From NCBI GenBank assembly GCA_943787365.1, contig CALSMD010000006.1, forward strand, positions 199,984-263,983: a stretch of 64,000 nt of DNA, given 5' to 3'. The translations under genes and the position numbers were made by a program. Of the stretch, positions 10,047 through 20,168 are shown piece by piece (the first letter of the stretch is position 1; every line of letters starts with the position of its first letter). The notes below the pieces were generated by a model. The model did no database searches and was not told the origin of the DNA. It saw only the letters and a program-made list of their open reading frames with translations. This DNA comes from an uncultured Flavobacteriaceae bacterium (lineage in GTDB: Bacteria; Bacteroidota; Bacteroidia; Flavobacteriales; Flavobacteriaceae).

Positions 10047-11591
10047 ATGACAAATCAAGGAGAAAGTTTCAAGAAAGTTATTTCACATGCTAAGGAATAC
10101 GGATTTGTGTTTCAGAGCAGTGAAATATATGATGGCCTAAGTGCAATTTATGATTATGCACAAAACGGTGTAGAGTTAAAGAAAAATATACGTGAATATT
10201 GGTGGAAAGCCATGGTTCAAATGAATGAAAATATCGTAGGCTTAGATGCTGCTATTTTTATGCATCCTACAACCTGGAAAGCCTCTGGGCACGTCGATGC
10301 TTTTAACGACCCTTTGATTGACAATAAAGACTCCAGAAAACGATACAGAGCCGATGTTCTTGTAGAAGATTATTGTGCTAAAATTGAAAGTAAAATTGAG
10401 AAAGAAATCAAAAAAGCTGAAAAACGTTTTGGAGAAAGTTTTGACAAAAACGAATTCATCTCTACAAATGGAAGGGTTGTTGGATATCAAACTAAAATAG
10501 ACAGCATTTTATCGCGTTTGGCAAAATCTTTAGAAAACGAAAATTTAGCAGATGTTAAAGCACTTATTGAAGAGTTGGAAATCGCAGACCCTCTAACAGG
10601 CAGTAAAAACTGGACCGACGTAAAGCAATTCAACCTCATGTTTGGTACTAAGTTAGGTGCTTCTGCAGAAAGTGCAATGGAGTTATATTTACGTCCTGAG
10701 ACAGCACAAGGTATATTTGTGAATTTTTTAAATGTTCAAAAATCAGGGCGTATGAAAATTCCGTTTGGAATTGCACAAACAGGAAAAGCCTTTAGAAATG
10801 AAATTGTAGCTCGTCAATTTATTTTTAGAATGCGTGAATTTGAACAAATGGAAATGCAGTATTTTATTAAACCAGGAACTCAAAAAAAATGGTATGACCA
10901 TTGGAAAGAAGCCCGTATGAAATGGCATTTATCATTAGGAATGGGTGCTGATAATTACCGATTCCACGATCATGAAAAACTGGCACATTATGCCGATGCC
11001 GCTGCAGATATCGAATTTAAATTCCCTTTTGGATTCAAAGAACTTGAAGGCATTCATTCTCGTACTGATTTTGATTTAAGTCAACACGAAAAACATTCTG
11101 GCAAAAAACTCCAATATTTTGACCACGAAGAAAATAAAAACTATACACCTTACGTTCTGGAAACATCCATAGGATTGGACCGCATGTTTTTGGCCGTATT
11201 TTCAAATGCGTTAACTGAAGAAAGCTTAGAAAACAACACCACTCGAACGGTACTGAAACTGCCCGCAGTCTTAGCACCTATTAAAGCCGCAATTTTACCC
11301 TTGGTAAAAAAGGATGGATTGCCAGAAATTGCAAAAACTATTTTAAGTGATTTACAATGGGATTTTAATGTGGTATATGATGAAAAGGATGCTGTTGGAA
11401 GACGTTACCGCCGTCAGGATGCACTAGGAACACCGTTTTGTATTACCGTAGATCATGATTCACTTAAGGATAATTGTGTAACCATAAGACATCGAGATTC
11501 TATGGAGCAACAGCGCGTAAAAATAGAAGATTTAAAAACAATTATTGAAAATGAAGTAGCCATGAAATATTGGTTAAATAAAATTAACTAA
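10047..11591 (+). CDS. glyS: glycyl-tRNA synthetase (homodimeric type)
   Basis: This 514-residue class II aminoacyl-tRNA synthetase charges tRNA-Gly. It is the single-chain type, not the alpha/beta GlyQ-GlyS type. Class II motif 2 is seen in GKAFRNEIVARQFIFRMREF and motif 3 in ETSIGLDRMFLAVF; the anticodon-binding domain follows (PAVLAPIKAAILPLVKKDGL). The N-terminal region FVFQSSEIYDGLSAIYDYA is the family hallmark. The start agrees with the family, although the best promoter box lies only 4 bp upstream. The gene stands alone, divergent from comF. Confidence 0.96.
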   Translation: MTNQGESFKKVISHAKEYGFVFQSSEIYDGLSAIYDYAQNGVELKKNIREYWWKAMVQMNENIVGLDAAIFMHPTTWKASGHVDAFNDPLIDNKDSRKRYRADVLVEDYCAKIESKIEKEIKKAEKRFGESFDKNEFISTNGRVVGYQTKIDSILSRLAKSLENENLADVKALIEELEIADPLTGSKNWTDVKQFNLMFGTKLGASAESAMELYLRPETAQGIFVNFLNVQKSGRMKIPFGIAQTGKAFRNEIVARQFIFRMREFEQMEMQYFIKPGTQKKWYDHWKEARMKWHLSLGMGADNYRFHDHEKLAHYADAAADIEFKFPFGFKELEGIHSRTDFDLSQHEKHSGKKLQYFDHEENKNYTPYVLETSIGLDRMFLAVFSNALTEESLENNTTRTVLKLPAVLAPIKAAILPLVKKDGLPEIAKTILSDLQWDFNVVYDEKDAVGRRYRRQDALGTPFCITVDHDSLKDNCVTIRHRDSMEQQRVKIEDLKTIIENEVAMKYWLNKIN

Positions 11592-11611
11592 GTTATAAAT
11601 ATTAACCAATT

Positions 11612-14600
11612 TTGAATTTAAGTATAAAACCTCTATTGTTTACACTACTGTTTTTAAATACCAGTATATTTTTTGGGCAAATAAATGATCCTCCAACAGT
11701 AACTGCTGTAGGCGATCAAATCTATTGCCCACAAAGTCAACAACGAATAGTAACTTCTTTTAACATCGTCGATCCAGATGATACACTCATTCCTGCCTTT
11801 TATATTCAAATTTCATCTGGTTATGTTATAGGTGAAGATCAACTCTCTTTAATAGGGTCTCATCCCAATGTAGTTGCCAATTGGAATGCAAATCAAGCTA
11901 AATTAATATTAACCGGAACCGGTGGGGGTTCTGCAACATATACAGATATTATTGCAGCGGTTTATGATGTCGTTTTTAATAGCAGCAATATAAATGTGGG
12001 GGCAAAAACCTTTTCCTTAACTGCGGGGTCTGCTAATTATTTAGCCTCAACAGACCATTATTATGACTATGTTCCCGCAAATTTAATCACTTGGACTGAT
12101 GCCAAAGTGGCGGCAGAAGCGATGGATTATTTTGGGCTACAAGGCTATCTAGCCACCTTAACTATTCCTGATGAAGGACAAATTTCTGGAGAATTATCCC
12201 CTGGAACAGGTTGGATTGGTGCTTCTGACGCAGGAGCCGAAGGTGTTTGGAAATGGATGACAGGACCAGAAGCAGGCACGACCTTTTGGAATGGTAATGA
12301 AAATGGATCTGTAGCTCCAGGAATGTATGAAAATTGGAATACAGGTGAACCCAATAATTATAATGGCGGAGAGGACTATGCACACATCACTTATAATACA
12401 GGTATTCCGGGATCATGGAACGATTTACCAAACAATACGAGTAGCCAACCAACAGATTATCAAGCCAAGGGTTTTGTCATAGAATACGGAGGAACGCCCG
12501 GAGATCCTGTGTTAAATATTTCTGGATCTACAACCTTTAATCCACCTCAAATTTTATCTACCACCTCATCTGTAAGTTGTGATAATGACCCTGCCAACCT
12601 ATCAGCCACTTCAAACACAACAGATATTTTATGGTATGACAGTCAAAATGGAGGCACGCTTTTACATACAGGTAGCACCTACAATCCCATTTTAACGACT
12701 AACACAACTTTTTGGATTTTACCCTCAAGTAATGGTTGTACCACAGGAACAAGGACTGCTGTCACTGCCACAGTCAATGCTTCTCCAACAATAGATACTC
12801 CAGCTGATGTAACTTCTTGTGATAGCTATACATTACCAGCACTCACTAATGGAACGTATTTCACAGCATCCAATGGCGGTGGGACACAACTCAACCCTGG
12901 AGATGTAATCTCGACTTCAACGACCCTATTTGTATATGCTGAAACCGCCACAACTCCTAGCTGTAGTAATGAGCACTCCTTTGATATTGGAATCAATACA
13001 TTACCTACAATAGATACTCCAGCTGATGTAACTTCTTGTGATAGCTATACATTACCAGCACTCACAAATGGAACGTATTTCACAGCATCCAATGGCGGTG
13101 GGACACAACTCAACCCTGGAGATACAATCTCGGTTTCTACCACATTATTTGTCTATGCCGAAACAGTAACCACACCCATTTGTAGCAACGAACATTCTTT
13201 TGATATTACAATCAATTCAACCCCTGCTATAGATACTCCAGCTGATGTAACTTCTTGTGATAGCTATACTTTGCCAACACTCACCAATGGAACGTATTTC
13301 ACAGCATCCAATGGTGGTGGGACACAACTCAATCCTGGAGATACAATCTCGACTTCAACGACCCTATTTGTATATGCTGAAACCGCCACAACTCCCAACT
13401 GCAGTGACGAGCACTCCTTTGATATCACAATCAATACATTACCCCTACTGTAGATACTCCAGCTGATGTAACTTCTTGTGATAGCTATACTTTACCAGCA
13501 CTCACTAATGGAACCTATTTCACAGCATCCAATGGTGGTGGTACACAGCTCAACCCTGGAGATTCAATCTCGGTTTCTTCTACATTATTTGTGTATGCCG
13601 AAACAGTAACCACACCCAATTGTACAAATGAGTACTCGTTTAACGTCACTATTGATATTACTTCAAACGCCACATTCGTACAAATACCTCCTATTTGCGA
13701 AGGAGATCCGTTGACAACACTCCCAACAAGTTCTTTAGAAGGATTTACAGGGACATGGTCGCCAGTTTTTGACAATACAACTTCAGGGACTTATACATTT
13801 ACACCCGATTCAGATCAATGTGCCATAGGCACAACAATGGACATCACAGTTTACCCTGTTTTTACACCAACGTTCACACAAGTTGACCCAATTTGTGTTG
13901 GTGATCCTTTGTCGAATTTAAACACTGTTTCTGATAATGGATTTAGTGGCACCTGGTCTCCTGCTATAAATAATACAGTCACTACAGAATACACGTTTAC
14001 CCCTACACCTATACCGGGCGTTTGTTTTGAAGAAACAAAAATGACTATTGCGGTCTTAACACAAACTACACCTATGTTTACGCAAGTTGACCCTATTTGT
14101 ATTGGAAGTGTATTGGCATCTTTACCCATAACCTCCAATGACAACATTACAGGTTCATGGACTCCAGCTTTAAATAATTTAGCAACAACAACTTACACAT
14201 TTACCCCTGACCCCAACCAATGTGCAGACGAAACTACAATGACTATTGTGGTAAACCCTATCAGTGTTTTAACAATTGATGCTATAAACCTCTCAGAAGA
14301 TTTTGATGCAAATCAAATGATTTTAGTATCTGCCACTGGTGGAAGTGGTATATATGAATATCAATTAGACGGTGGAGATTGGCAAAGCAATGCATTATTT
14401 GAATATGTAACTGGATGTCAAGAACATATAGTCGCTGTGAGAGATGCACTTGGGTGCAGCACTATCCCTGAAACAAGCATTATGATTATGGAGTTTCCAA
14501 AACTTTTTACTCCTAATGGCGATGGATATAACGATACTTGGAACATCAAATGTTTGATAGATGACCCCACGGCAGTGGTCTCAATTTTTGACCGTTATGG

Positions 14601-14757
14601 GAAGCTCATATTCCAATTTAAACCCAGTCGAACTGCGTGGAATGGAACCTTCAATGGATCAATGCTAGCAGCAACAGATTACTGGTTTGTCGTAAAATAC
14701 ACCAACGATAATGGGGTTGAAGCACAATACAGATCTCATTTTTCTCTAAGACATTAG
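11612..14757 (+). pseudogene. T9SS-sorted adhesin with C-type lectin domain, split by a frameshift
   Basis: Two reading frames make one gene: 11612-13453 from a TTG start, and ~13441-14757 in the next frame. The order is signal peptide (ends near FFGQ), cadherin-like segment, C-type lectin-like domain (~residues 145-295; WIGASDAGAEGVWKWMTG, a GEPNN mannose-type Ca2+ motif, SWND), four ~73-residue repeats beginning DTPADVTSCDSYTLP, three Ig-like repeats (FTQVDPICxG), and a T9SS type B sorting domain (LFTPNGDGYNDTW, FDRYGKLIF). The repeat spacing is 219, 219 and 221 bp, which places a 2-bp gain in the CCCC run at 13442-13445. As read, the product lacks its sorting signal and could not be anchored by T9SS. 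A sequencing error is possible. Confidence 0.8.
12794..13650 (+). repeat. four tandem 219-bp repeats in the adhesin gene
   Basis: Copies begin at GATACTCCAGCTGATGTAAC, at 12794, 13013, 13232 and 13453. The opening ~37 bp are identical in all four. The third interval is 221 bp, and the reading frame is lost there. Confidence 0.9.
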
Positions 14758-14791
14758 TAACAACAGACCGTTTAATTTTTTCTTGAAGCTG

Positions 14792-14818
14792 AAATAATTG
14801 TCTTTAAAATTATTTTTT
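14792..14818 (+). terminator. weak AT-rich terminator of the adhesin gene
   Basis: AAATAATT (14792-14799) pairs with AATTATTT (14808-14815), and more T residues follow. The stem is entirely A/T, so termination may be weak. Confidence 0.4.
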
Positions 14819-15092
14819 GTTATAAATTACATATTTCGCAAATAAATTGTTAATTGTTTAGTAAATTATCAATATTTTATGCTATATTGTGGAATAACCA
14901 TACTTTTAAGTGATATATTGATGTTTTATCGCAATTACACAAAACTTGTAGCGTTGTTTACTTTTTTACCGTTATAAGATTTCAAAATTTACCCCACGCA
15001 CAGTTTAACTCCGTAACTGTTGACAGCATCAAAGACTTATTTGTCAATTGTTATCAAATATTAGCTTTAGGTAGTATTTGATCTCAAGCCGT

Positions 15093-15325
15093 AAAATAAT
15101 ACAGTACCTACAGAATACTACTTTATCCCCAATTCCATGTATTTGTTTTAATGATGGTAAAATGACAATTACAATTATTACAAAAACAATCCTACTACAC
15201 CCCCAAGTTGACTCCATTTTTACTGGCAGTATGCCAAGCCCCTTTTTTTGCCAATGACTTCCAATGATGGAATTATTGGTGTTTGTAGTCCTTCATTAAA
15301 TAGTTTAGAAAACACATTGAGGAAA
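15093..15325 (+). pseudogene. degenerate copy of the adhesin Ig-like repeats
   Basis: The sequence aligns in order with 13966-14190 of the adhesin gene. Compare AATAATACAGTACCTACAGA with AATAATACAGTCACTACAGA; AAGTTGACTCCATTTTTACT with AAGTTGACCCTATTTGTATT; and ACTTCCAATGATGGAATTAT with ACCTCCAATGACAACATTAC. Many substitutions and small indels have destroyed the frame. Weaker similarity may reach left to ~14985. This is an old duplication or the tail of a former second copy. Confidence 0.7.
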
Positions 15326-15418
15326 CTTCACTTAAAATGTAGAGTGAAGATCTAAAGGATAATATCATACGCTAAATCTAGCGTCATAAATAACCAATTT
15401 AAACTAAAAAACTAAGCT

Positions 15419-15757
15419 ATGAAAAACCTTATCCACACTATTATTTTTATGTTCGGACTTTCCGTGTTAGGACAGTCATTTATTCTACAAGAAGACGATA
15501 TACAATTACATTTTGCAGCCGGGAGTCTTGCTGGAGCTATTGGTTACCACTGGTCATATCAAAAGCACAAAAATAAAACAAAAGCTATAATTACAGCTTT
15601 ATGTACCTCAGTTGTAGCTGGCGTTGCTAAAGAAGTATATGATGACTATCGAGGGGGTATTTTTGATAAATGAGATATCTTAGCAACTGGAATGGGTGGA
15701 GTATTTATTTCATTTACAATCCCACTTTTTCAAAATAAGAAAAGAAGGTCAAAGTAG
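15419..15757 (+). pseudogene. YfiM-like (DUF2279-type) small protein interrupted by TGA
   Basis: The frame runs from ATG 15419 to TAG 15757 but has an in-frame TGA at 15671-15673. The first part (84 residues) has a signal peptide (MFGLSVLGQS), then HFAAGSLAGAIGYHWSY and GVAKEVYDDYRGG, the pattern of YfiM-like proteins. After the TGA the same frame gives DILATGMGGVFISFTIPLF and a basic end, which is the expected continuation. So the TGA is a nonsense change, perhaps from a TGG or AGA-type codon. The 84-residue product would lose its last membrane-like segment. Function of the family is unknown. Confidence 0.65.
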
Positions 15758-15824
15758 GAATTACATCTTCTAGTTTCAATCTATTTTGTGCCGTTTATGT
15801 TGAGATGCTGTATAAAAAATCATA

Positions 15825-18800
15825 TCAAAAATACGCTTTTAACTGAACAGTCCCTGTATGAATAGTCCGACTGGTTTCACTCTTTCTTCCAAAATAATTT
15901 AGATTTAAATCTAAAAACTTTGTCAGTTTTTTTTGTGCAATTAGTGACCAAGTGAAGTTCGTACCTGGCTGTAAACCTTCCATCATTTGGTAAGCAACTG
16001 GCGTATTTGAATTTCCAGAAAATTCATTTGAAAAATAGTTAAACTCCCCAGAAATAGCCGCTTTCTGGTTTTGCGTAAGCATAAAAGATACGCCATATTT
16101 TTCTTGGCTGAGTTGCTCCATATCTCCAATTGAGTTTTTCTTATTCTGATATTGATAATACACGTCAAACCGTTTGTTGTCATCGAGTAAATAAGACACT
16201 TTTGGATTGAGAAGTGATTCCTTAAGTTGAAAGTTTTTGGAAGAGAAATTTTCACTTGCACTAAAATTTTCATCTAAATTTGTTTGTAAACCGAGTAACC
16301 ACTGCTCTTTTATTTTATGTAAAAAGTTCAACTGATGACTGATAGTTTCCTGTTCCACATACCCAAATGAAAGTGTATTACGTGCTTTAGATTCCGAATA
16401 ACTGTACGAAATAGTATAGTGCTGCTTCCCTCGATTGTAAAATAACTGATTTCTGAAATTCGACTGAAGTGCCAACTGATCTTCTGCGTTAGAATGAAAT
16501 GGATTTAAACGAATGGAGGTACTATTATTTATATCTTTTCGATCAATTAAAAAAGAGGTTTGGTTATAAAAATGAGCCAAAAATCGTTTAGAGGCTTGTG
16601 GCGAATTTGCCCACTGTATCGGATTTAAGGTCAAGGATTGACTCAGCTTGTTTTGATGCGTTCGCAGGTAAACTTGGTTGGGCAATAACACACGGACATA
16701 GGTCGCCTGATCTTGAAATTGAGCAATTTCAAACTCTTCTAATTCTTGAATCCCATTCTCATTATAATCGAACCACACAAAACTCCCCTGACCAGGTTCT
16801 ACTTCAACATAAGTGAAATCCTGTCGTGGTAAACGGCCTGCATTGGTTTCAAAAAGTGTATTCCAATATATGCCATTATTGGCTAGCTTTTGACTGTATT
16901 GCAATCGTGAGTTGATCGATTTTTGGAGTGGAGCGGAAGTATTTGTAGATTTAAAAACCCGGTAATTTGCATATAAACTTAAATTCGTTTTTTGAGTTTG
17001 AATCCATTTAGAATCTAAATAATAGGTGTTTGAAGTGTTTACTTTTGAAAGGCGATTATTTTGAAGACTGTCATTGATTCTGTGCATATAGCCTAACTTC
17101 ACAAACACCTTTGTTGAATCTCCAATTCCGGTAAACACTTCATAGGCTTTAAACTTCTGACTGATGGGGTCTAACTGATTTAATTCAACATCCTTTTTTT
17201 CATTGTGTTCCGTTGAAAACTCAACACCCGACCAGCCTTTATTATAACTGTATTTCAAACGATTGTCTGATCTATAAAAAACAGAGTTTGAGTTGAGTCC
17301 ATCGGTTTCTAAGAGGCTAGAGTTCGAGTAAATCTGAAAACGTTCCAAATTCAGTTTGGTAAAAAACACATGGCGATTTCCTTCATAATTTTTGTTATAA
17401 TTTAAGTGCTGAAATTCATACTTCAAGACCCCTTTTTCTGGGTGTGAAAACTGGGCTCCTGCAACCCCAAAAATCTGATCGCCAAGATCGGTAATAATTT
17501 GATTTCCTAAAGGCGCTTCAATATTCCAGTCCCGATTGAACTCTGGATTATAAAGTCCTTCCATATTTCTAAAATCAATTTGAATATAATCGATGTCAGA
17601 GTTCACATCTAAAACCCAATCTTTAGCCGTTTTAAGAAACTGATGTTTTATGGACAGTTGGCCTGCGACCCCTGTATCATCTTCATCATCGAGTGATGAA
17701 TATAAATTTAAATCATTTTTACTTGCAGCAAATTCAAACTCAACAGACGTCTTTTCATTTGGCTGAAAAGCCCCATTCACGACCGCTACTTGTAATTTTA
17801 CAGGGGCAACGAGTTGTACAATTGGTTCAAAATCTCCTTGTTTGACCCCTGAGATTGGTGCAATATACTCATAGATATTCGAAATCGCATTGGAACTTCT
17901 AATTCTATAATTCCCTTGCTGAGATCCGACAGCCGTAAAATTAACAAGATACAATTCATCCTCAGGATTGTTTGAAAACTCAAAAAACTCTACTCCATTT
18001 TCCGTGCTTTTTTTATACAAAATTCGGTTTTCATTATAGGCTTCAGGGGTTGCGGAAGGTGCGGTCATTAATGCTGAATCATCCCCTGCATTGGACAAAA
18101 TTTCAACTTGTTCTGAATTAAGCGATTGTTGAAGCGGTTGGTTTTTTAAATCATTTTCATTGTACACAGACACCCCTAGTGTCCATTTTTCATTTTTATA
18201 ACGACTGCCCGCATAACCTATAAAACGAGAATAATTGCGCTCACTGTATTGATAATCAACCGTAATTCGCATTTCTGAAGTAATGGGATACGTTGCATTA
18301 AAAATGACTTCCCCTGCATTATAATCTATAATATAATCTTCGGTAGCGCCACGTTCCAATGGAATTCCATTCACATACACTGTTTCACTTCCAGAAACCA
18401 CTAAAACATACAATTCATTGTTTGGCCCTTTTAGCTTATAGGGTCCTTGATTGCCTTCTTGCCCTACAAATTGACTCGATGAAAATTGACCACGAACAAG
18501 AGCTCCGGCTGTAAAAGCAGTGAATTCAGAATCTTCATTTTTAAAATTAGTTGTCAATGAAAGACCTTGAACACGTTTAGAAAATTGTGAAAAATAAGAG
18601 TGTGAATTTTTTAAATCAATATCCCCAGCTCTAATTCGCCAACGCTCACTAAAAACTTCAATAAAAACTTGATCAAATTCATCCAACTGTTGCGAATAAC
18701 CACTTTCTTGCAAAGGAATATTTGAATCTTGAATAGAAGCTCGTAAAGTCACTTTGTCATTTAACTTACCGCTAATTTGAAGGTCGAGTTCACTATTTAA

Positions 18801-19262
18801 AACCGAATTTTGATTATTTCCAATAGTTACGCCTCTTGAAATACTCCCTGAGGATGCCAAACCATCAAATGGCACCATCACACGATTTGAGTTTGGTTGT
18901 GACAATTTATATAAGTTTTGGAGATTTCCCGTACTGTTCACAATGATGCGTTCGTCTAATTCTTGATATGTTTTAGTAAGAAATTGCGGATAACTTAAAT
19001 ACGTAATTTTTATAGAATCCGTTTGCACTCTGGTATCAAACGTGAGCAATGCATTTTCAAAATCTATAGTGTATAATGAAGAGGGAATAACTTCATTCTT
19101 TAAATTTGATATGGAAAAATTAGAAGGATTGATGCTTACACTGTCAATTTGAATCGAGTCCTTAACCGCCAATTTCTTTGTCCTATACAAAGATGACACT
19201 TCTTGAGACCAGGAATGTGTGAAGGATAAAATGAGTAAAATGGTAAAACAGTACTTCATCAT
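15825..19262 (-). CDS. large outer-membrane beta-barrel-like protein of unknown function
   Basis: This 1145-residue protein has a cleavable signal peptide (ILSFTHSWSQ). A beta-rich N-terminal part follows, with SGSISRGVTIGNNQNSVLNS and GKLNDKVTLRASIQDSNIPL, reminiscent of membrane-bound beta-barrel assemblies. The motif WRIRAGDIDLKN and the strand-rich second half (alternating aromatic residues, ending in GTVQLKAYF with a C-terminal Phe) suggest an outer-membrane barrel. I recognise it only as a conserved Flavobacteriia surface protein. It stands alone, divergent from xth. A second ATG one codon on may be the real start. Confidence 0.65.
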   Translation of the reverse strand: MMKYCFTILLILSFTHSWSQEVSSLYRTKKLAVKDSIQIDSVSINPSNFSISNLKNEVIPSSLYTIDFENALLTFDTRVQTDSIKITYLSYPQFLTKTYQELDERIIVNSTGNLQNLYKLSQPNSNRVMVPFDGLASSGSISRGVTIGNNQNSVLNSELDLQISGKLNDKVTLRASIQDSNIPLQESGYSQQLDEFDQVFIEVFSERWRIRAGDIDLKNSHSYFSQFSKRVQGLSLTTNFKNEDSEFTAFTAGALVRGQFSSSQFVGQEGNQGPYKLKGPNNELYVLVVSGSETVYVNGIPLERGATEDYIIDYNAGEVIFNATYPITSEMRITVDYQYSERNYSRFIGYAGSRYKNEKWTLGVSVYNENDLKNQPLQQSLNSEQVEILSNAGDDSALMTAPSATPEAYNENRILYKKSTENGVEFFEFSNNPEDELYLVNFTAVGSQQGNYRIRSSNAISNIYEYIAPISGVKQGDFEPIVQLVAPVKLQVAVVNGAFQPNEKTSVEFEFAASKNDLNLYSSLDDEDDTGVAGQLSIKHQFLKTAKDWVLDVNSDIDYIQIDFRNMEGLYNPEFNRDWNIEAPLGNQIITDLGDQIFGVAGAQFSHPEKGVLKYEFQHLNYNKNYEGNRHVFFTKLNLERFQIYSNSSLLETDGLNSNSVFYRSDNRLKYSYNKGWSGVEFSTEHNEKKDVELNQLDPISQKFKAYEVFTGIGDSTKVFVKLGYMHRINDSLQNNRLSKVNTSNTYYLDSKWIQTQKTNLSLYANYRVFKSTNTSAPLQKSINSRLQYSQKLANNGIYWNTLFETNAGRLPRQDFTYVEVEPGQGSFVWFDYNENGIQELEEFEIAQFQDQATYVRVLLPNQVYLRTHQNKLSQSLTLNPIQWANSPQASKRFLAHFYNQTSFLIDRKDINNSTSIRLNPFHSNAEDQLALQSNFRNQLFYNRGKQHYTISYSYSESKARNTLSFGYVEQETISHQLNFLHKIKEQWLLGLQTNLDENFSASENFSSKNFQLKESLLNPKVSYLLDDNKRFDVYYQYQNKKNSIGDMEQLSQEKYGVSFMLTQNQKAAISGEFNYFSNEFSGNSNTPVAYQMMEGLQPGTNFTWSLIAQKKLTKFLDLNLNYFGRKSETSRTIHTGTVQLKAYF

Positions 19263-19381
19263 GACTCTTAAACTAAAAACAACCTAAAATATTTTGTTGA
19301 TAGTTTTCATTAAAACAAGACTAAATATTTAGGGTAAAAGTACTCTATTAATTATTTTAGCTAAAATTATTATCCTATAAG

Positions 19382-20143
19382 ATGAAAATTATTTCTTACA
19401 ACGTTAATGGTATTCGAGCTGCGCTCAAAAAAGGATTTATCGATTGGCTGAAAAGTGCCAACCCTGACGTCATCTGTTTACAAGAAATAAAAGCGCAAGA
19501 AGATCAACTCGACTTGAGTGTTTTTGAGGCTGCGGGTTATTCTTATAATTATTGGTTCAGTGCTCAAAAAAAAGGATACAGCGGCGTGGCCATTTTATCC
19601 AAAACCAAACCAAACAATGTGGTTTTTGGAACAGGAATTGAATCGATGGATTTTGAAGGACGCAACATTCGGGCAGATTTTGATGGAGCATCTGTGATGA
19701 GTTTATACCTTCCTTCGGGAACAAACTTAGCGCGTTTAGAGCACAAGCTCGAGTATATGGATTTGTTTCAAGACTATATAAATACACTAAAAAAAGACGT
19801 TCCTAATCTCATTATTTGTGGCGATTATAATATATGTCATGAGGCAATTGATATTCATGATCCTGTGAGAAATAAAAATGTGTCTGGGTTTTTACCTGAA
19901 GAACGTGCTTGGATGAGTCAATTTTTAAAGAGTGGTTTTGTAGATGCCTTTCGCGAATTTAATTCCGAACCACATAATTATAGCTGGTGGAGTTATCGCG
20001 CAAATTCACGAGCCAACAACAAAGGGTGGCGGTTGGACTACACATTAGTTTCTCTGCCCTTACAAGAAAAATTAAAACGCGCCGTTATCCTTTCTGAAGC
20101 AGTACACAGCGACCACTGTCCTGTTTTGGTTGAATTACAATAA
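19382..20143 (+). CDS. xth: exodeoxyribonuclease III
   Basis: This 253-residue AP endonuclease/3'-5' exonuclease acts in base excision repair. It belongs to the exonuclease-endonuclease-phosphatase fold. Motifs in order are ISYNVNGIRAALKKGF, DVICLQEIKAQ (metal-binding Glu), YSGVAILSK, CGDYNICHEAIDIHDP (catalytic Asp/Asn), RLDYTLVS and VHSDHCPVLVEL (catalytic Asp-His). Length and motif spacing are normal. It is followed 25 bp later by the OmpA-like gene on the same strand, which may share its transcript. Confidence 0.95.
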   Translation: MKIISYNVNGIRAALKKGFIDWLKSANPDVICLQEIKAQEDQLDLSVFEAAGYSYNYWFSAQKKGYSGVAILSKTKPNNVVFGTGIESMDFEGRNIRADFDGASVMSLYLPSGTNLARLEHKLEYMDLFQDYINTLKKDVPNLIICGDYNICHEAIDIHDPVRNKNVSGFLPEERAWMSQFLKSGFVDAFREFNSEPHNYSWWSYRANSRANNKGWRLDYTLVSLPLQEKLKRAVILSEAVHSDHCPVLVELQ

Positions 20144-20168
20144 AAACTAATTTATAAATTAATATACA

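Larger units (their letters stand above)
14758..15418. other. 661-bp region without an intact gene
   Basis: The first ~60 bp hold a weak terminator. About 14820-15060 is AT-rich and shows nothing clear. From ~15060 to ~15325 the plus strand is a decayed copy of the Ig-like repeats of the preceding adhesin gene. The last ~90 bp are the upstream region of the YfiM-like gene. Confidence 0.7.

Noticed and set aside
13435..13453. Programmed -1 frameshifting at TTACCCC in the adhesin gene
   Set aside because: There is no X_XXY_YYZ slippery heptamer and no obvious stimulating structure; the 219/219/221 spacing shows a 2-bp change of the DNA instead.
15419..15757. TGA read as tryptophan or selenocysteine
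   Set aside because: All other genes use TGA as a normal stop (for example rsgA and the aminotransferase), no selenocysteine element is seen, and neighbours are also broken.
11612..15757. A mobile element as cause of the decayed region
   Set aside because: No transposase, integrase, terminal inverted repeat or target-site duplication is visible; tandem repeat recombination explains it better.
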